Below are positions 25,201 through 35,261 of a stretch of 64,000 nt of DNA, piece by piece (positions within the stretch are counted from its first letter, which is position 1; each line of letters opens with the position of its first letter). The stretch lies in the NCBI RefSeq assembly GCF_964204645.1, contig NC_134027.1, positions 24,478,485-24,542,484 on the forward strand. The letters run 5' to 3'. The notes beneath the pieces are model-generated. The model worked only from the letters and a program-made list of their open reading frames with translations. It ran no database searches and was not told the DNA's origin. The translations under genes and the position numbers were made by a program. The stretch is from Tubulanus polymorphus. Its lineage: Eukaryota > Nemertea > Palaeonemertea > Tubulaniformes > Tubulanidae.

Positions 25201-26207
25201 ATCGCTGTAACTCGAGCACGCGCACCTTGTTCGCGACCGCGATCGACCTGCTCGAGAAAGAATACGAGATCAACAAGTCGAAGTTGGTGAACGCGTATTT
25301 CGCGTACGACGACCCGGCGACCTGTTTGATACCGAAGTTCCGAACGGGCGTCGAACACCTGCTGATGTTCGATCTGGAGAAGTTCTATTTGCACCTACAC
25401 GGCCGCAATGTCCTCGACGACGATTGGCTGGTAAACAACGTCAGGAAGTTCAACTGCGACGAGTTCACCGATTTCCCCGAAGGGCTGCAGCTCGCGCAGC
25501 GCATCGCTGCTAAATACGACAAAAAAGACAGCGGTTTCTCGCTTGACAGCGGAATCAACCCGCGCCTGTTCCCCGACGTTGGAATGTTTTCCCGTCAATC
25601 ATCCGTTCAACCTGACTTGCCATTGGCGGTTCTTCCAGGTAAAAAGTTCAAGCTCTTTTACGCTTTTTCAGTCACAGTTTTAATTCCCAGTAATCGCTAA
25701 CTGGTGTCAGTTGTTAGATTGTTTAAAGAACCAAAATAAGCTTTAAACTGATCTTAAGTTATTAGATTGGTTATAGAACCATAATTAGCTGAGACTGGTA
25801 TAAGTTGTTAGTTTTATTAAACAACCAAAATGAGTTTAAACTGTTCTTAAGTTGTTATATTGGTTATAGAACCATAATGTGCTTGGACTGGTCTTAAATT
25901 GTTCGATTGCTTAGGTGGTTGGATTGGTTATAGAACAAAATGAGCTTAGACTATAGCCTTTAAGTTGCTAGATTGCTTAGACTGTTCCGAACGTCCAGCG
26001 CCACAATTAGATATTTTTTTGGAAATTCAAGATTCATGCACATGTAGGAAATGAACTTCTGATAGTTCAAATCTTCTGAATTTTACAGATTCGATTGATC
26101 ACGAATGCAACACGAGCCTACATGATGATTCATCGGAATGCATCGATCTACTTTCGCTTGTTTACGACACCGAACCGAAACTACCGATGAACGGAATTAG
26201 TGTATGA
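16208..26207 (+). CDS. IL-17 receptor-like protein, copy 2 (complete, 759 aa)
   Basis: Complete single-pass IL-17 receptor-like gene. Exons: 16208-16375, 17181-17217, 18102-18257, 19467-19564, 19687-19825, 20282-20469, 23171-23218, 23394-23508, 23800-24240, 24767-24817, 24919-25638 and 26089-26207. The start is the first ATG after an in-frame TGA at 16181-16183 and opens a hydrophobic signal peptide (residues 1 to about 31). Residues 32-153 form the first ectodomain module (Cys pairs, WPLKP, WKPSF, then LCRTFHFGNETW). Residues 154-317 continue with WKVTVTSLP, then a second fibronectin-like module ending in a Cys-rich segment (CLCKTERYTCQRC). Then come a Cys-rich membrane-proximal part (318-382), a Thr-rich stalk, a membrane helix (about 424-446) with RKSK stop-transfer residues, and SEFIR (about 487-642; Trp538 in ITQWIVNEF). 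The C-tail ends PKLPMNGISV. Every junction keeps phase. It is the downstream member of a tandem pair. Ligand and adaptor are unknown. Confidence 0.9.
18400..19140. repeat. degenerate tandem repeat, about 150-200 bp units
   Basis: Three to four units each contain a variant of CCAAACTAGGTCATGATATC, a GATGGCCG/GGCAGACTGGC box and TTTCTGAAA. They lie in intron 3 of copy 2. The left window edge begins inside the matching part of copy 1. Confidence 0.5.
20470..23170 (+). other. intron of IL-17R-like copy 2
   Basis: A 2.7-kb intron that is largely a diverged copy of 2127-4479, with some unique sequence at 20540-20990. No exon is supported. Confidence 0.55.
23290..23338 (-). mobile_element. piggyBac-like MITE stub
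   Basis: Only the terminal 45-50 bp remain (AACCCTTTCGGTGCTGACTC), broken at GGAGATC. Copy 1 keeps the whole element at 4603-4894, so roughly 500 bp were lost here after duplication. Confidence 0.6.
24395..24630. repeat. GTCGAAATTCGAC-type palindromic short repeats
   Basis: Counterpart of 7685-7910. The units are less regular and their order differs, so the array has turned over since duplication. Confidence 0.6.
24919..25638 (+). other. SEFIR-domain exon of IL-17R-like copy 2
   Basis: This 720-bp exon is the counterpart of 8198-8929 and lies in the same frame and phase. Over the central 300 bp I count about five differences, several silent. By contrast, the ectodomain exons 23394-23508 and 23800-24240 differ at many residues and in length. 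The exon lacks the short GLVASKL-type lead of copy 1 and starts GDSSATKIFVLYEFG. The conserved Trp and the DRIVIINS strand are intact, so both copies should fold as SEFIR domains. Confidence 0.9.
25690..25990. repeat. roughly 48-bp satellite-like repeat, about 6 units
   Basis: Same family and same position, just after the SEFIR donor, as 8995-9400, but with fewer units and no large palindrome. Confidence 0.65.
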
Positions 26208-26521
26208 ACTGCTGAGATCTTTAAGAAAAAAACTACGCCACTTAACGTTGTCAGAACTGCTGCTGAATGTTCTTACAAATTTTCTATGTATTAGAAATGC
26301 TAACTTTATTTGTTTCGTTGTTAACAGAGCTGCCAACTGTTCCTGATTTTCAGTATTTTCCTTCTATTTTGTATAGGTTTAAATTCTTCGACGCGTACAG
26401 AAATTTGGAGGATCTTTCTGATGGTCATACTGTTGATTACTGATCAATTTGAACATTTTCTTTCATATTTCAACGAATTCTTACCGAAAAATATACGATA
26501 TGTTACTGATAGCATTTTCAG

Positions 26522-26655
26522 AAGTTGGCAGCCCTGCGATAAACGGACATGTAAAAATTGTCATAGAGGGTCTTGATATATTAGAATTGATTGATTTAGA
26601 AAAACAGAAATTGGAAAGCTTACGAAACCAGTCGGGTGGACCACCAAAAGTTTGA
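26522..26655 (+). other. candidate alternative last exon, IL-17R-like copy 2
   Basis: This is the copy-2 counterpart of 9955-10043, with acceptor GCATTTTCAG, the same entry phase and an open frame starting VGSPAINGHVKIVIEGLDIL. It is longer than in copy 1, ending LESLRNQSGGPPKV and then TGA. Differences from copy 1 are partly conservative (V/I, L/I, E/D). It would give the receptor a tail different from the one encoded at 26089-26207. Inference only. Confidence 0.38.
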
Positions 26656-26659
26656 AAAC

Positions 26660-28140
26660 GTGGCAGCTGAATCTCTCTTGATGACATCAGGTTCACTGTC
26701 AGGGATTGATGGGTTTACTTAAGGCAGAGTATTTTTGTCTTGCAGTATGCCAGGTTTATATAATCCCTACCAGGTAGGATTTACCCATGCGAGAACTCGG
26801 AGAAAGCTGTAGATAATATATCTTTTAACACGTATTATATAATAATATCATTCATATGCACATATAATGTAACCTATTATACTGCTGATTTTGAAAATGT
26901 TCCAATGAAAGTTGTAAATTTCTTTTTCATGATCGAGGTAAAATTGCAAGCAAGGCTGAAAAAGTTTATACGTTATTTTTCCTTTATGCTGAGCTTGAAA
27001 GTTAGCCCTGTAGGCCTACGTAATTTTTTGAAAAATCATGATCGGGCTAACAATAGCAGACCTGGCACCTATAGGAATGAATTGATGACAATTCCTATTA
27101 CAGTTTACCTAAGGCTAAAAAAATTGATACCTTGTTTCTCCGCTCTACCGAGCTTAAATGTTGACCCGGCCGGCCGCCTATCTACCCTATACATTACATT
27201 TTTAAAATCGTGATCAATTTTACCATAACAGACCCGGTCGCTATAGAAATGAACTGTTTATAGATTTTATCATATTTAACAAAAATGACCCGGCCGCTGT
27301 GGAGAAACAAGGTATCATTTTTGTTTAGCCTAAGCGACCCGGCCGATTAGGAGAAACGAGGTATCATTGTTTTAGCCTAATCGATAGGTGTTTCCAATAA
27401 ATGGGGCAGGAAATCTCAACGATGTGTGAATAGGTAATCGGCATAAATAGGTAATGATAAAAGGTCCATAGCGTTGGGGGTTCGGCAAAAACATTCAGTT
27501 TCACTACGGCAACTGTTACAGCATAATACGTATGAATTGAATCTTTTCGACCTCCGTTGAGCTGAGCGACCAAAACCGAGCCATCGAATTTAGATATTTT
27601 TCCAGACCCCTGTACTGTTCCGATCAAATTAAAAATTAACCCTCCGCTCGAAAGCATGGACTACATGTAGTGTCTTTCACGAAAGTGGATGAAAGTGTTG
27701 TCCCACTGTTTTGAGTCGGCCGCCGGTTACTGTCATTTACAATATTTGTAGATTTATTTTTTTCCCTTTTTCGAGTTGTTTAACTTACTTAAATCATGTC
27801 GTGCACGTTCATATAATTAAATGAAAAAAAGAAATCAAAAGAGGCAAGCAACCATGACACTTCTGATTTTCCGTCTGAAGGTCATAGTATTAACATCCGA
27901 TTTAATCCAGAGAGAAAATTTTAAATGACAATTTATGTGTGAATAATGAAGATTATATACATTGGTAAATCTATTTACTTTATATAACGCTGATTTTAAT
28001 CGTAATCGGGAATTATTTATCAATAAAAAAGAGTTTTGTAAACGTCGTGTTAATCGCGAATTTTAAAAGTCGTTTTTAGGAAGGTATACATAGCCTACAA
28101 CAGAGTCGGGATTTCGTCCAAGGCTAGAGTAGAGTTGCAC
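26660..28140. other. intergenic, downstream of IL-17R-like copy 2
   Basis: No supportable gene. It contains inverted pieces with GATACCTTGTTTCTCC and GGAGAAACAAGGTATC (27130-27380) next to GACCCGGCCG motifs, probably a foldback. From about 27790 it matches 10890-11230. Confidence 0.5.
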
Positions 28141-28184
28141 CGTTGTGTGGGTTTATGATTTCACTCGGGATAGACATACGTGGT

Positions 28185-28680
28185 GATCCAATTCCACAGT
28201 TGTGTGAGTTTGATTTGACTCTGGATTCAGTTCCACAGTTGTGTGAGTTTGATTTGACTCTGGATTCAGTTCCACAGTTGTGTGAGTTTTATTTGACTCT
28301 GGATCCAATTCCACAGTTGTGTGAGTTTTATTTGACTCTGGATCCAATTCCACAGTTGTGTGAGTTTTATTTGACTCTGGATCCAGTTCCACAGTTGTGT
28401 GAGTTTTATTTGACTCTGGATTCAGTTCCACAGTTGTGTGAATTTGATTTGACTCTGGATCCAGTTCCACAGTTGTGTGAGTTTTATTTGACTCTGGATT
28501 CAGTTCCGCAGTTGTGTGAGTTTAATTTGACTCTGGATACAATTCCACAGTTGTGTGAGTTTAATTTGACTCTGGATTCAGTTCCACAGTAGTGTGGGTT
28601 TAATTTGACTCTGGATCCAATTCCACAGTAGTGTGGGTTTAATTTGACTCTGAATCCAGTTCCGCTGTTGCTTTAATATG
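28185..28680 (+). repeat. 39-bp minisatellite, 12-13 units
   Basis: Longest array of the family. The unit reads about TTCCACAGTTGTGTGAGTTT then TATTTGACTCTGGATCCAG. As 39 is divisible by three, it creates false open frames on both strands. It is expanded relative to the equivalent array at 11230. Confidence 0.85.
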
Positions 28681-29049
28681 ACTCTGAACTCAAGATCAGT
28701 AGCTGGCTTACAGTTGTGCTGGTTCACATTCTTTCACAGAAGGCAAGTTATTGACTCGTTGAAAAAGGAGATAAGATATTTCTGACACGAAACGTTATCA
28801 TCGTACGATAGCGCAAATAATAAAAAGAAACGACTGGCACAAGATGATTTATTCCAAAGCTGAAATAAGAAAGTCCAGAAGCAAATTGTAAGAAGTTTCA
28901 TAGCGATTGAAAAGGAATTGATGATAGAATTTATAGAAAATTGGTTAAAATACATGAATACGCGTGTATTGCAAGTTGGGGGGAGGAGAGTAAACCTGGC
29001 GTCGTATCGGTAAACACGATGTGCAGATATAGTACTTCGAAGGTAAACA

Positions 29050-29575
29050 TGATTTGCTTGTTTAGATATGTTTAGTAGCTTTATCAGGTAACGTAACTAC
29101 CCGGATGCGGCACAGTAGCGATCAATACCACGTTCTTTTAATCTAATCAAGTCTACATTCAAAGTGCAGAGCACTATTCGTCTTCATGTTTGAAAACGCA
29201 ATATGTATTCTAATATCGTTTCACCAGGCCTTTATCAATTAACATATCTTCATATACCTTTAAAGAAATTACATTAATGCCTCGGTCCTTGCTTCACAAT
29301 TTGTGGCTTTCCGATATACTGTATTCGGTTTTTATCATGTATGAATATTATTACATAGAAACGTGTTGCAATAAGAAAATATATACGCATAAACTTAGAT
29401 AGTTTTACTGGGGGTGGATCAGCAGACTGGTTAACAGCAGACGTGCAGTGAACAACGATCGTTTATGCTGCTTACCTTTCGAAAATTTGGGGCAGTTGCT
29501 CAAAGGTTTCTTCAGGCTAACTGGTGGACACAATGCGAAATTGCATCGTTACCCATGTATTTGTCCAGCCCCCCC
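29050..29575. other. intergenic, no gene seen
   Basis: AT-rich sequence between the end of the duplicated block and a degraded foldback. Confidence 0.4.
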
Positions 29576-29579
29576 CCCC

Positions 29580-29747
29580 ACGCGCATGACGCAGAGAAAC
29601 ATGGAAATAGGCTACAGAAACATGTTTCGGAGCGTTTCTTTGAATTGTGTGCGAGAAACAAGAAGCACAGTTTCGAGAAACAGTGTTTATTCCGAGATCG
29701 AACATGATTCCGCGTTTCTGTTGTTTCCTGTGTCGTGTGCGTTGGGC
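29580..29747. mobile_element. GCCCAACGCACA-type foldback, degraded
   Basis: The right end GTGTCGTGTGCGTTGGGC is intact and the left end has decayed near ACGCGCATGACGCAG. The interior shares AAACATGTTTC and AAACA-rich blocks with the copies at 34762 and 43204. Confidence 0.5.
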
Positions 29748-29899
29748 TTAAAAGCAACTGGCCAAACATACACCGTCAAATACAAGGGTTACACATTTTC
29801 AATGATTCTGTCGCTATGAACAGAACAAAAAGGAAATTCATTTTCTCAATTTTATCTTCACAGTCTGGACCACCGCTCCGATTTTTGAAATTTGAATTC

Positions 29900-32143
29900 T
29901 TAACTGCCGCTGATGGTCATTTCGTACGAGTTGCTTTTCATCTGTTCTCCCGACAGATCCGGGTTGTAGTCCTCTAGTTTCAGCCAGTTCCTGAACTTGT
30001 CCATGCAGGCGTTAGCCGCAAACGCGAACTCGTACAATAGAGCCGCCATCACAGCCCCTAATGCCGGTCCGACCCAGTAGATCTAGAAAAGGGAATCGCC
30101 AAATTATTCAGATGTACATGTTACACACATGCGGGTATACCAAACTGCCGTCAGACATGGGATTATTATTAAATCAACAGCTTAATCTCCCGTTTCAAAA
30201 ACTTTTCTATCGAATGGACTGAAACACTCTAGTCATTGGACAATTTAGCAACTTTCAAAAACTGATCACCCACTTCATGTATTCAGAACTACACCTAAGA
30301 CATATCTAAAACGAATTACAAACACCAGTAATTAAACATTTTATCAGCACATTTTATGAACTGATCGTCCACACTTCACACGTGTTCAGGACTTCACCCG
30401 AGACATTTTTAATTGAAAATGAACTAGAAACACCATGCATTAGACACACGTAGAAAACCTGATCTTTGTCATCTGCTTGAGATGTGAGAAATCTTGGATA
30501 AATTGTGTGGAAACATTGCGTGTAGAGTTTCAGCGTTCGTTCTACTCATCTCATCCTCCTTCGACAGGGATTCGAACCTGATGGCATCGCTACACTCAGC
30601 CACGGCACGAACCGTGACAATTTCGATGCCATCAGGTTCGAATCCCTGCCGGGGGAGGATGTACTTATATTCATTGGAAAATATAGGAACGATTGTATCT
30701 CGGAAATGATGAACAACATAGAACATGAGTATAGATCAGTTAAGTTCAGTCGATCGTATCGTAGTTCGGCGGTTTGGCCCGGATTTCGGCTAGTGAGAAC
30801 CTCTTTAGATAACGTTGTTTTTTATCAAGAAATCGATTGGCGACACATTATACACTTTATTCGTGTTTGTAGTTCATGGTCAACGAACGACAAGCGAAAC
30901 GCACTCGCTCGTCAATATCACGAGATCAGGTGAAGACGATCTTTTGATCACGTTAGAACCCTCTTCTAGAACCTTTTTAAAACCCTCATGTCTGCCAGTA
31001 CGGTCGAAGGAAAAAGACTTGCACGTGTACCTAGTGCCCACTGCATGCGTTCTTTTTCATCATATCAAAAAACACTTTTTTTCTGAAAATGTTTCTTTTC
31101 CTTGACGTTTGCATCGGGCTTAAATTGGTTATCTGGTACATTGTGAGTATTGTGCCCCAATCTCTGGTTGAATTAGAACCGCTGTTCAATGTACCCTTTC
31201 CCCATTGTTTTTGTTCATCTATATTCACCCCTGTTATGCTCACCTCTTCCGTATTTGAAGCACCTCGTGCGTACACCCGCTCCCCCAGATACGTTCATAA
31301 AAAACCTTACGTACATCCACCCATATACTACCGAATGTATACATACCCAATGATGCGTCCAAATCTGACTTGCCACCACAGATCCCAGCGATCGAGCAGG
31401 ATTCATACTTGCTCCAGTGAATGGAATCTAAATGTGCAGATATTCAAATAAACCACCAGAAATGAAAATAAGAAACTACAAACTGTTTACAGCAGTGTGA
31501 AATTAAAAAAAAATGAAGAACATAGTATACGTGTTTTCAAAACCCATTGTTTGTCGTTTGCCCGCATACTTACACCAGCAAGATGCCCTATGAAAACTGC
31601 GATCCCGATTGCCAGTGGAGCCGAGCCTTTCAAGTCCGTTCTTTGATTATCGGTGGCCGCGAAAATCGTCGATACCAACGAAAACGTCAAGATGACCTCG
31701 TAGAAAACTCCAGCCGCGTCGGTGATCTGTCCAGCCGGTAAATTCGTGCCCCAAGCTCCACCGACTACAGCCGGAGTCATCGCTTTCAAGATTTGCACGC
31801 CCACGATCGCTCCGACGCTTTGCGCGGCGGCGTAGAAAACGAATCTGACTAGACTGATTTTTCGCGCTACGAGCATCGCCAGCGAAACGGCCGGGTTGAT
31901 GTGTCCACCGCTTAAACCGGCCGTGATCCAAACCATCGTCGCGATGCCGAACCCGAACGCGGCCGCTACACCCATCCGATCATTCTGTAACACGGTCGGG
32001 CCCCACGAAAACGTGGCGCTAACGCCGATAAACAAAAACACCGCCGTAGCCACGAATTCGGCCAGAACCGCCGCGTAGAATTTCACATCTTTCAGATCTG
32101 TTAGACTGCTTCTAAGACGAGCCCTGTCGGTGCAATCTCCCAT
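29900..32143 (-). CDS. aquaporin A (classical water channel, 277 aa)
   Basis: Six-helix membrane channel of the MIP family, predicted to conduct water across the plasma membrane. Exons on the minus strand: 32143-31574, 31427-31347 and 30082-29900, all phase 0. The first NPA is in [10 protein letters not shown] (residues 83-85) and the second in GASMNPARS (199-201), followed by Arg202. The selectivity-filter positions read Phe63, His187, Ala196 and Arg202, the pattern of water-selective aquaporins rather than glycerol channels. The mercury-sensitive Cys is absent. The start ATG lies in AAAAAAATGGGAGA, a context shared with aquaporin C. The last exon begins IYWVGPALGAV and ends with a hydrophilic tail, MTISGS. 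The gene is head-to-head with aquaporin B, 1.6 kb away. Length is normal for the family. Confidence 0.93.
30200..30450. repeat. roughly 110-bp dispersed repeat in aquaporin A intron
   Basis: Two units containing CACACGTGTTCAGGACTTCA and the GAGACATTTTTAATTG box. Confidence 0.5.
30552..30661. mobile_element. compact foldback with tRNA-type B box arms
   Basis: Nearly perfect hairpin. Arms CATCCTCC ... CAGGGATTCGAACCTGATGG and its complement are separated by a short loop containing a GCCACGGC motif. Same family as 5761-6101, without the spacer. It lies in the second intron of aquaporin A. Confidence 0.7.
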
Positions 32144-33749
32144 TTTTTTCGGCTGTCCGACTTCGACTGTTCCAGCTAGTAACGAAGTATCAACCTAAAT
32201 CAGGAACCGAGCTTCTATTCTAAATGAAATCTTATCGAAACGGCACATATTATTCGTACTTATCGGTTTTTTCTTTATAGGTCGCGGTCGCTTGAATTTG
32301 ATCGCCGTACAGCACGTGCAGCGCCTCTCTCGTTACAAAATACAAATCGAAAGATAATTTGTTCAAGTTCGATTGTGAAATCTCCATAGCGTTTCAATCG
32401 CAGGTGGTAATCATCGAGTTAAACGTTTTAACGCATACAAACGACGTAAGATGTTTATACGCGAAAGAATTAAAATTTTTTTTCGAAAAAGGAACTTGAA
32501 ATCGGATCGCGAGTAATGATGGCCTGTGAGAGAAAGCGGGAACTGTAACGATATACGAATGAGTTTGAACGCGTCGCAAAATGCTTTTAAAAACAATTTA
32601 AATCTTAATGGGAATGTTGAAAGTACATCAGAAATCGTGTTCATGTACATATATACGCAGGTAACAGATATTGATTTTTGATTAACCATTTCGAGAGAGA
32701 ATTGCTAGAAACCGAATGCCCGCAGTAAGTTTAGAACGGATGGCGAGTGGTGATGGCCTGTGAGGGAATTTAATCTACAAGCAGAAACTGTAACGATACC
32801 TACGAGTTTGAACGCGCGAAAATGTTTTCAAAATACTTTACATCTAGAAATGAAAAAAGAATGATAACAATACATCAGATATTGTAGATACGTGACTTCT
32901 TTTAATTGGCTATTTCGAGAGGAAAATAGCAAAATATCGAAAATGATAAATCAGCAATAAAAATGAAAAAGGAAAGCAAGAAGAATGCATGCTTTCATTA
33001 TTCAATCATATCTAGTCCACCATCAATCAATGTTTTTAAAATCGAATTGTTGAAAGCATTTGTTCGTCAAACTACATTTAGTATTTTCTTTGTAATCGTT
33101 TAAAGCCAAGAGCATATTTTTTTCATGGATTCATGCTCATGAATTATCATCGTTATTGTTATCACCGTGATTCATTGTTTGTACGTTTCTAATGTATTAT
33201 TTAGTTTCCTATACACGTTGTAACCATGGAACTCGAGCTATTGTAATCACGGTATAGATAATCATTAATGGTAATCACAGCAATAATTACGATATCAATA
33301 TACTTACTACGTGACGTCCATCCTTGGACATCCCCCGCCTGTGACATATATACATGCATATAAATGCGGCTGGCGCATACGCACTAAAACATATCCTGAA
33401 ATGAGACTTGTCTCGGATGAGGTCTGTATTGACCCCTTGGGTTTTCAAAACAAACATGCAATTGAAATTATCATTAGTATATTTGAATGTTTCTTATTCC
33501 TATGATAACTAAACCATTAAGGGTGCTTTTTGAAAAGGCCTCCACGACTAGCAAGTCCTTCTGACCCCGATTCTGAAATTGTTTATTTGCTGTAATTAGA
33601 AAAGAGATTTCCTGCTGTTGACGGAGCGCGACTGTCTTTGCTCGGTCAAATGTTGAACCTATTGTATCTGGTTTTCGATCTATTTCAGCCTACGACGGAC
33701 CTACAGACAACAGTATTATAACAGTTCTCTATATATACGGAGGAATATT
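32144..33749. promoter_or_regulatory. shared 5' intergenic region of aquaporins A and B
   Basis: 1.6 kb between divergent starts, presumably carrying both promoters. A duplicated stretch (GAGTAATGATGGCCTGTGAG and GAGTGGTGATGGCCTGTGAG, near 32510 and 32744) is visible. No conserved operator could be defined. Confidence 0.4.
32274..32279 (-). promoter_or_regulatory. candidate TATA box of aquaporin A
   Basis: TATAAA on the minus strand 130 bp upstream of the aquaporin A ATG. Position is plausible, but AT-rich DNA makes chance matches common. Confidence 0.3.
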
Positions 33750-35261
33750 ATGTACGGTCGCTTACGAAGCAGCGCTAATGATCTTAAAGACCCGAAATTC
33801 TACCGGGCTCTTGTGGCCGAATTCGTGGCTGCAGCAATGTTTTTGTTTATCAGTATAAGCTCTACGTTTTCGTGGGCACCGACCGTGTTACAGAATGATC
33901 GGATGGGTGTAGCGGCCGCGTTCGGGTTCGCAATCACGACGACGGTTTGGATCACGGCCGGTTTAAGCGGTGGACACATCAACCCGGCCGTTTCGCTGGC
34001 GATGCTCGTAGCGCGAAAAATCAGTCTAGTCAGATTCGTTTTCTACGCCGCCGCACAAAGCGTCGGAGCGATCGTGGGCGTGCAAATCTTGAAAGCGATG
34101 ACTCCGGCCGCGGTCGGTGGAGCTTGGGGCACGAACTCGCTGAACAGTCAGATTTCCATCGCAACCGGACTTTTCTACGAGGTCATTTTGACATTTCTAT
34201 TGGTAACGACCGTTTTCGCGGCTTGCGATAATCAAAGAACGGACTTGAAAGGCTCGGCTCCACTGGCAATCGGGATCGCAGTTTTCATAGGACATCTCGC
34301 TGGAGTAAGTGCATTCAAATGTTTGAATTCTTGGTCCGCTCCACCGATCAAGATTCTAACATCTTCCGTAGCCTCGAATTTGTTAGTCTATCATAGTTAA
34401 TCTGGTGGTTAATCGCTTTCAGATTCCATATACCGGTGTTAGTATGAATCCTGCTAGGTCGTTGGGTTCCGCGGTCGCTAGTCTGAATTTCACGGACCAC
34501 TGGGTAAGTCTTTCACAAATTTAACGATTTTCTTTAAAAAAAAAACATACATAAATTTCTGTTTTAGCGGAAATGTTTGAAAATGAATTTTCTTTTTTTG
34601 GGGTAATTAACTTTGCAGTGGACATTTTAGTATAAATTCCAATGTTTCGTTTTTAACCCAACATAATACACCATAGGCCTACCAAACAACTGTTACTGAA
34701 CTTAGTTTCCCCATAACTTTGACTAATATTATTTGTTTTCGTGTATTGTTTTGCCACGGAAGCCCAACGCACACATCGAGGCTGAAAACACGGAAACAGA
34801 CACATGTTTTCGAGCGTTTCCCTGTTTCGTGTGCGTTAACGAGAAAAATGGTTTCGGTAAACAATGTTTCCGTGTGATCAAACACGTTTGATTATTATCC
34901 TGTTTTCAGAGGTTCCCTGCATCGACGTGTGCGTTGGGCTTTTTCGGAGAAAACCAATTCCAAAGTTTATCGCGTATTCTTCTGTTTCCCCTCTCACGTA
35001 TTCTTATGTTTCTCGTGTGTTTCTCTCTGATTCCTGTTTACTCCAGTTTATGAAGATTCTCGTGCTTACTTCGTATATACACTTCTTTTTCAATTACAGA
35101 TATTTTGGGTAGGACCTCTTCTCGGCGGAGTTCTCGGTTCGTTGAGCTACGAGTTTGTTTTCGCGGTTAACGCCTGTTCCACGAAGTTCCGCAACTGGCT
35201 CGTCCAAAGCGACTACGACCCGGATTCGCTTAAGAACGAAACGCCCGTCGAACAATTCTAG
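33750..35261 (+). CDS. aquaporin B (classical water channel, 265 aa)
   Basis: MIP-family water channel. Exons 33750-34304, 34423-34503 and 35100-35261 (stop TAG), with splice positions identical to aquaporins A and C. NPA motifs lie at residues 78-80 ([10 protein letters not shown]) and 194-196 (GVSMNPARS). Filter residues read Phe58, His182, Val191 and Arg197, so Val replaces the Ala of the neighbours at the LE1 position. The N-terminus is shorter than in A (MYGRLRSS). A pyrimidine-rich AG at about 33688 upstream of the ATG may be the acceptor of a 5' UTR intron. Long stretches of exon 1 are identical in DNA to aquaporin A, silent sites included. The last exon encodes IFWVGPLLGGV and the tail TPVEQF. 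A polyadenylation-like AATAAA follows at 35743. Confidence 0.92.
34762..34939. mobile_element. GCCCAACGCACA-type foldback in aquaporin B intron
   Basis: TIRs GCCCAACGCACAC and GTGTGCGTTGGGC are perfect. The interior is rich in GTTTCC/GGAAAC and ACATGTTTTC. No coding frame. Confidence 0.65.

Noticed and set aside
27364-27657. 97-codon minus-strand frame
   Set aside because: No resemblance to a known family and no splice or poly(A) support. Likely chance in moderate-GC intergenic DNA.
28143-28592. 149-codon frame with repeated PQLCEFDLTLD units, and its antisense
   Set aside because: An artefact of the 39-bp minisatellite, whose length is divisible by three. The same applies at 37548-37973 and 40094-40486.
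31487-31573. Read-through extension of aquaporin A exon 1 (VSMRANDKQWVLKTRI)
   Set aside because: It is the first intron. The GTAAGT donor at 31573 is used, and the second NPA is restored by exon 31427-31347.
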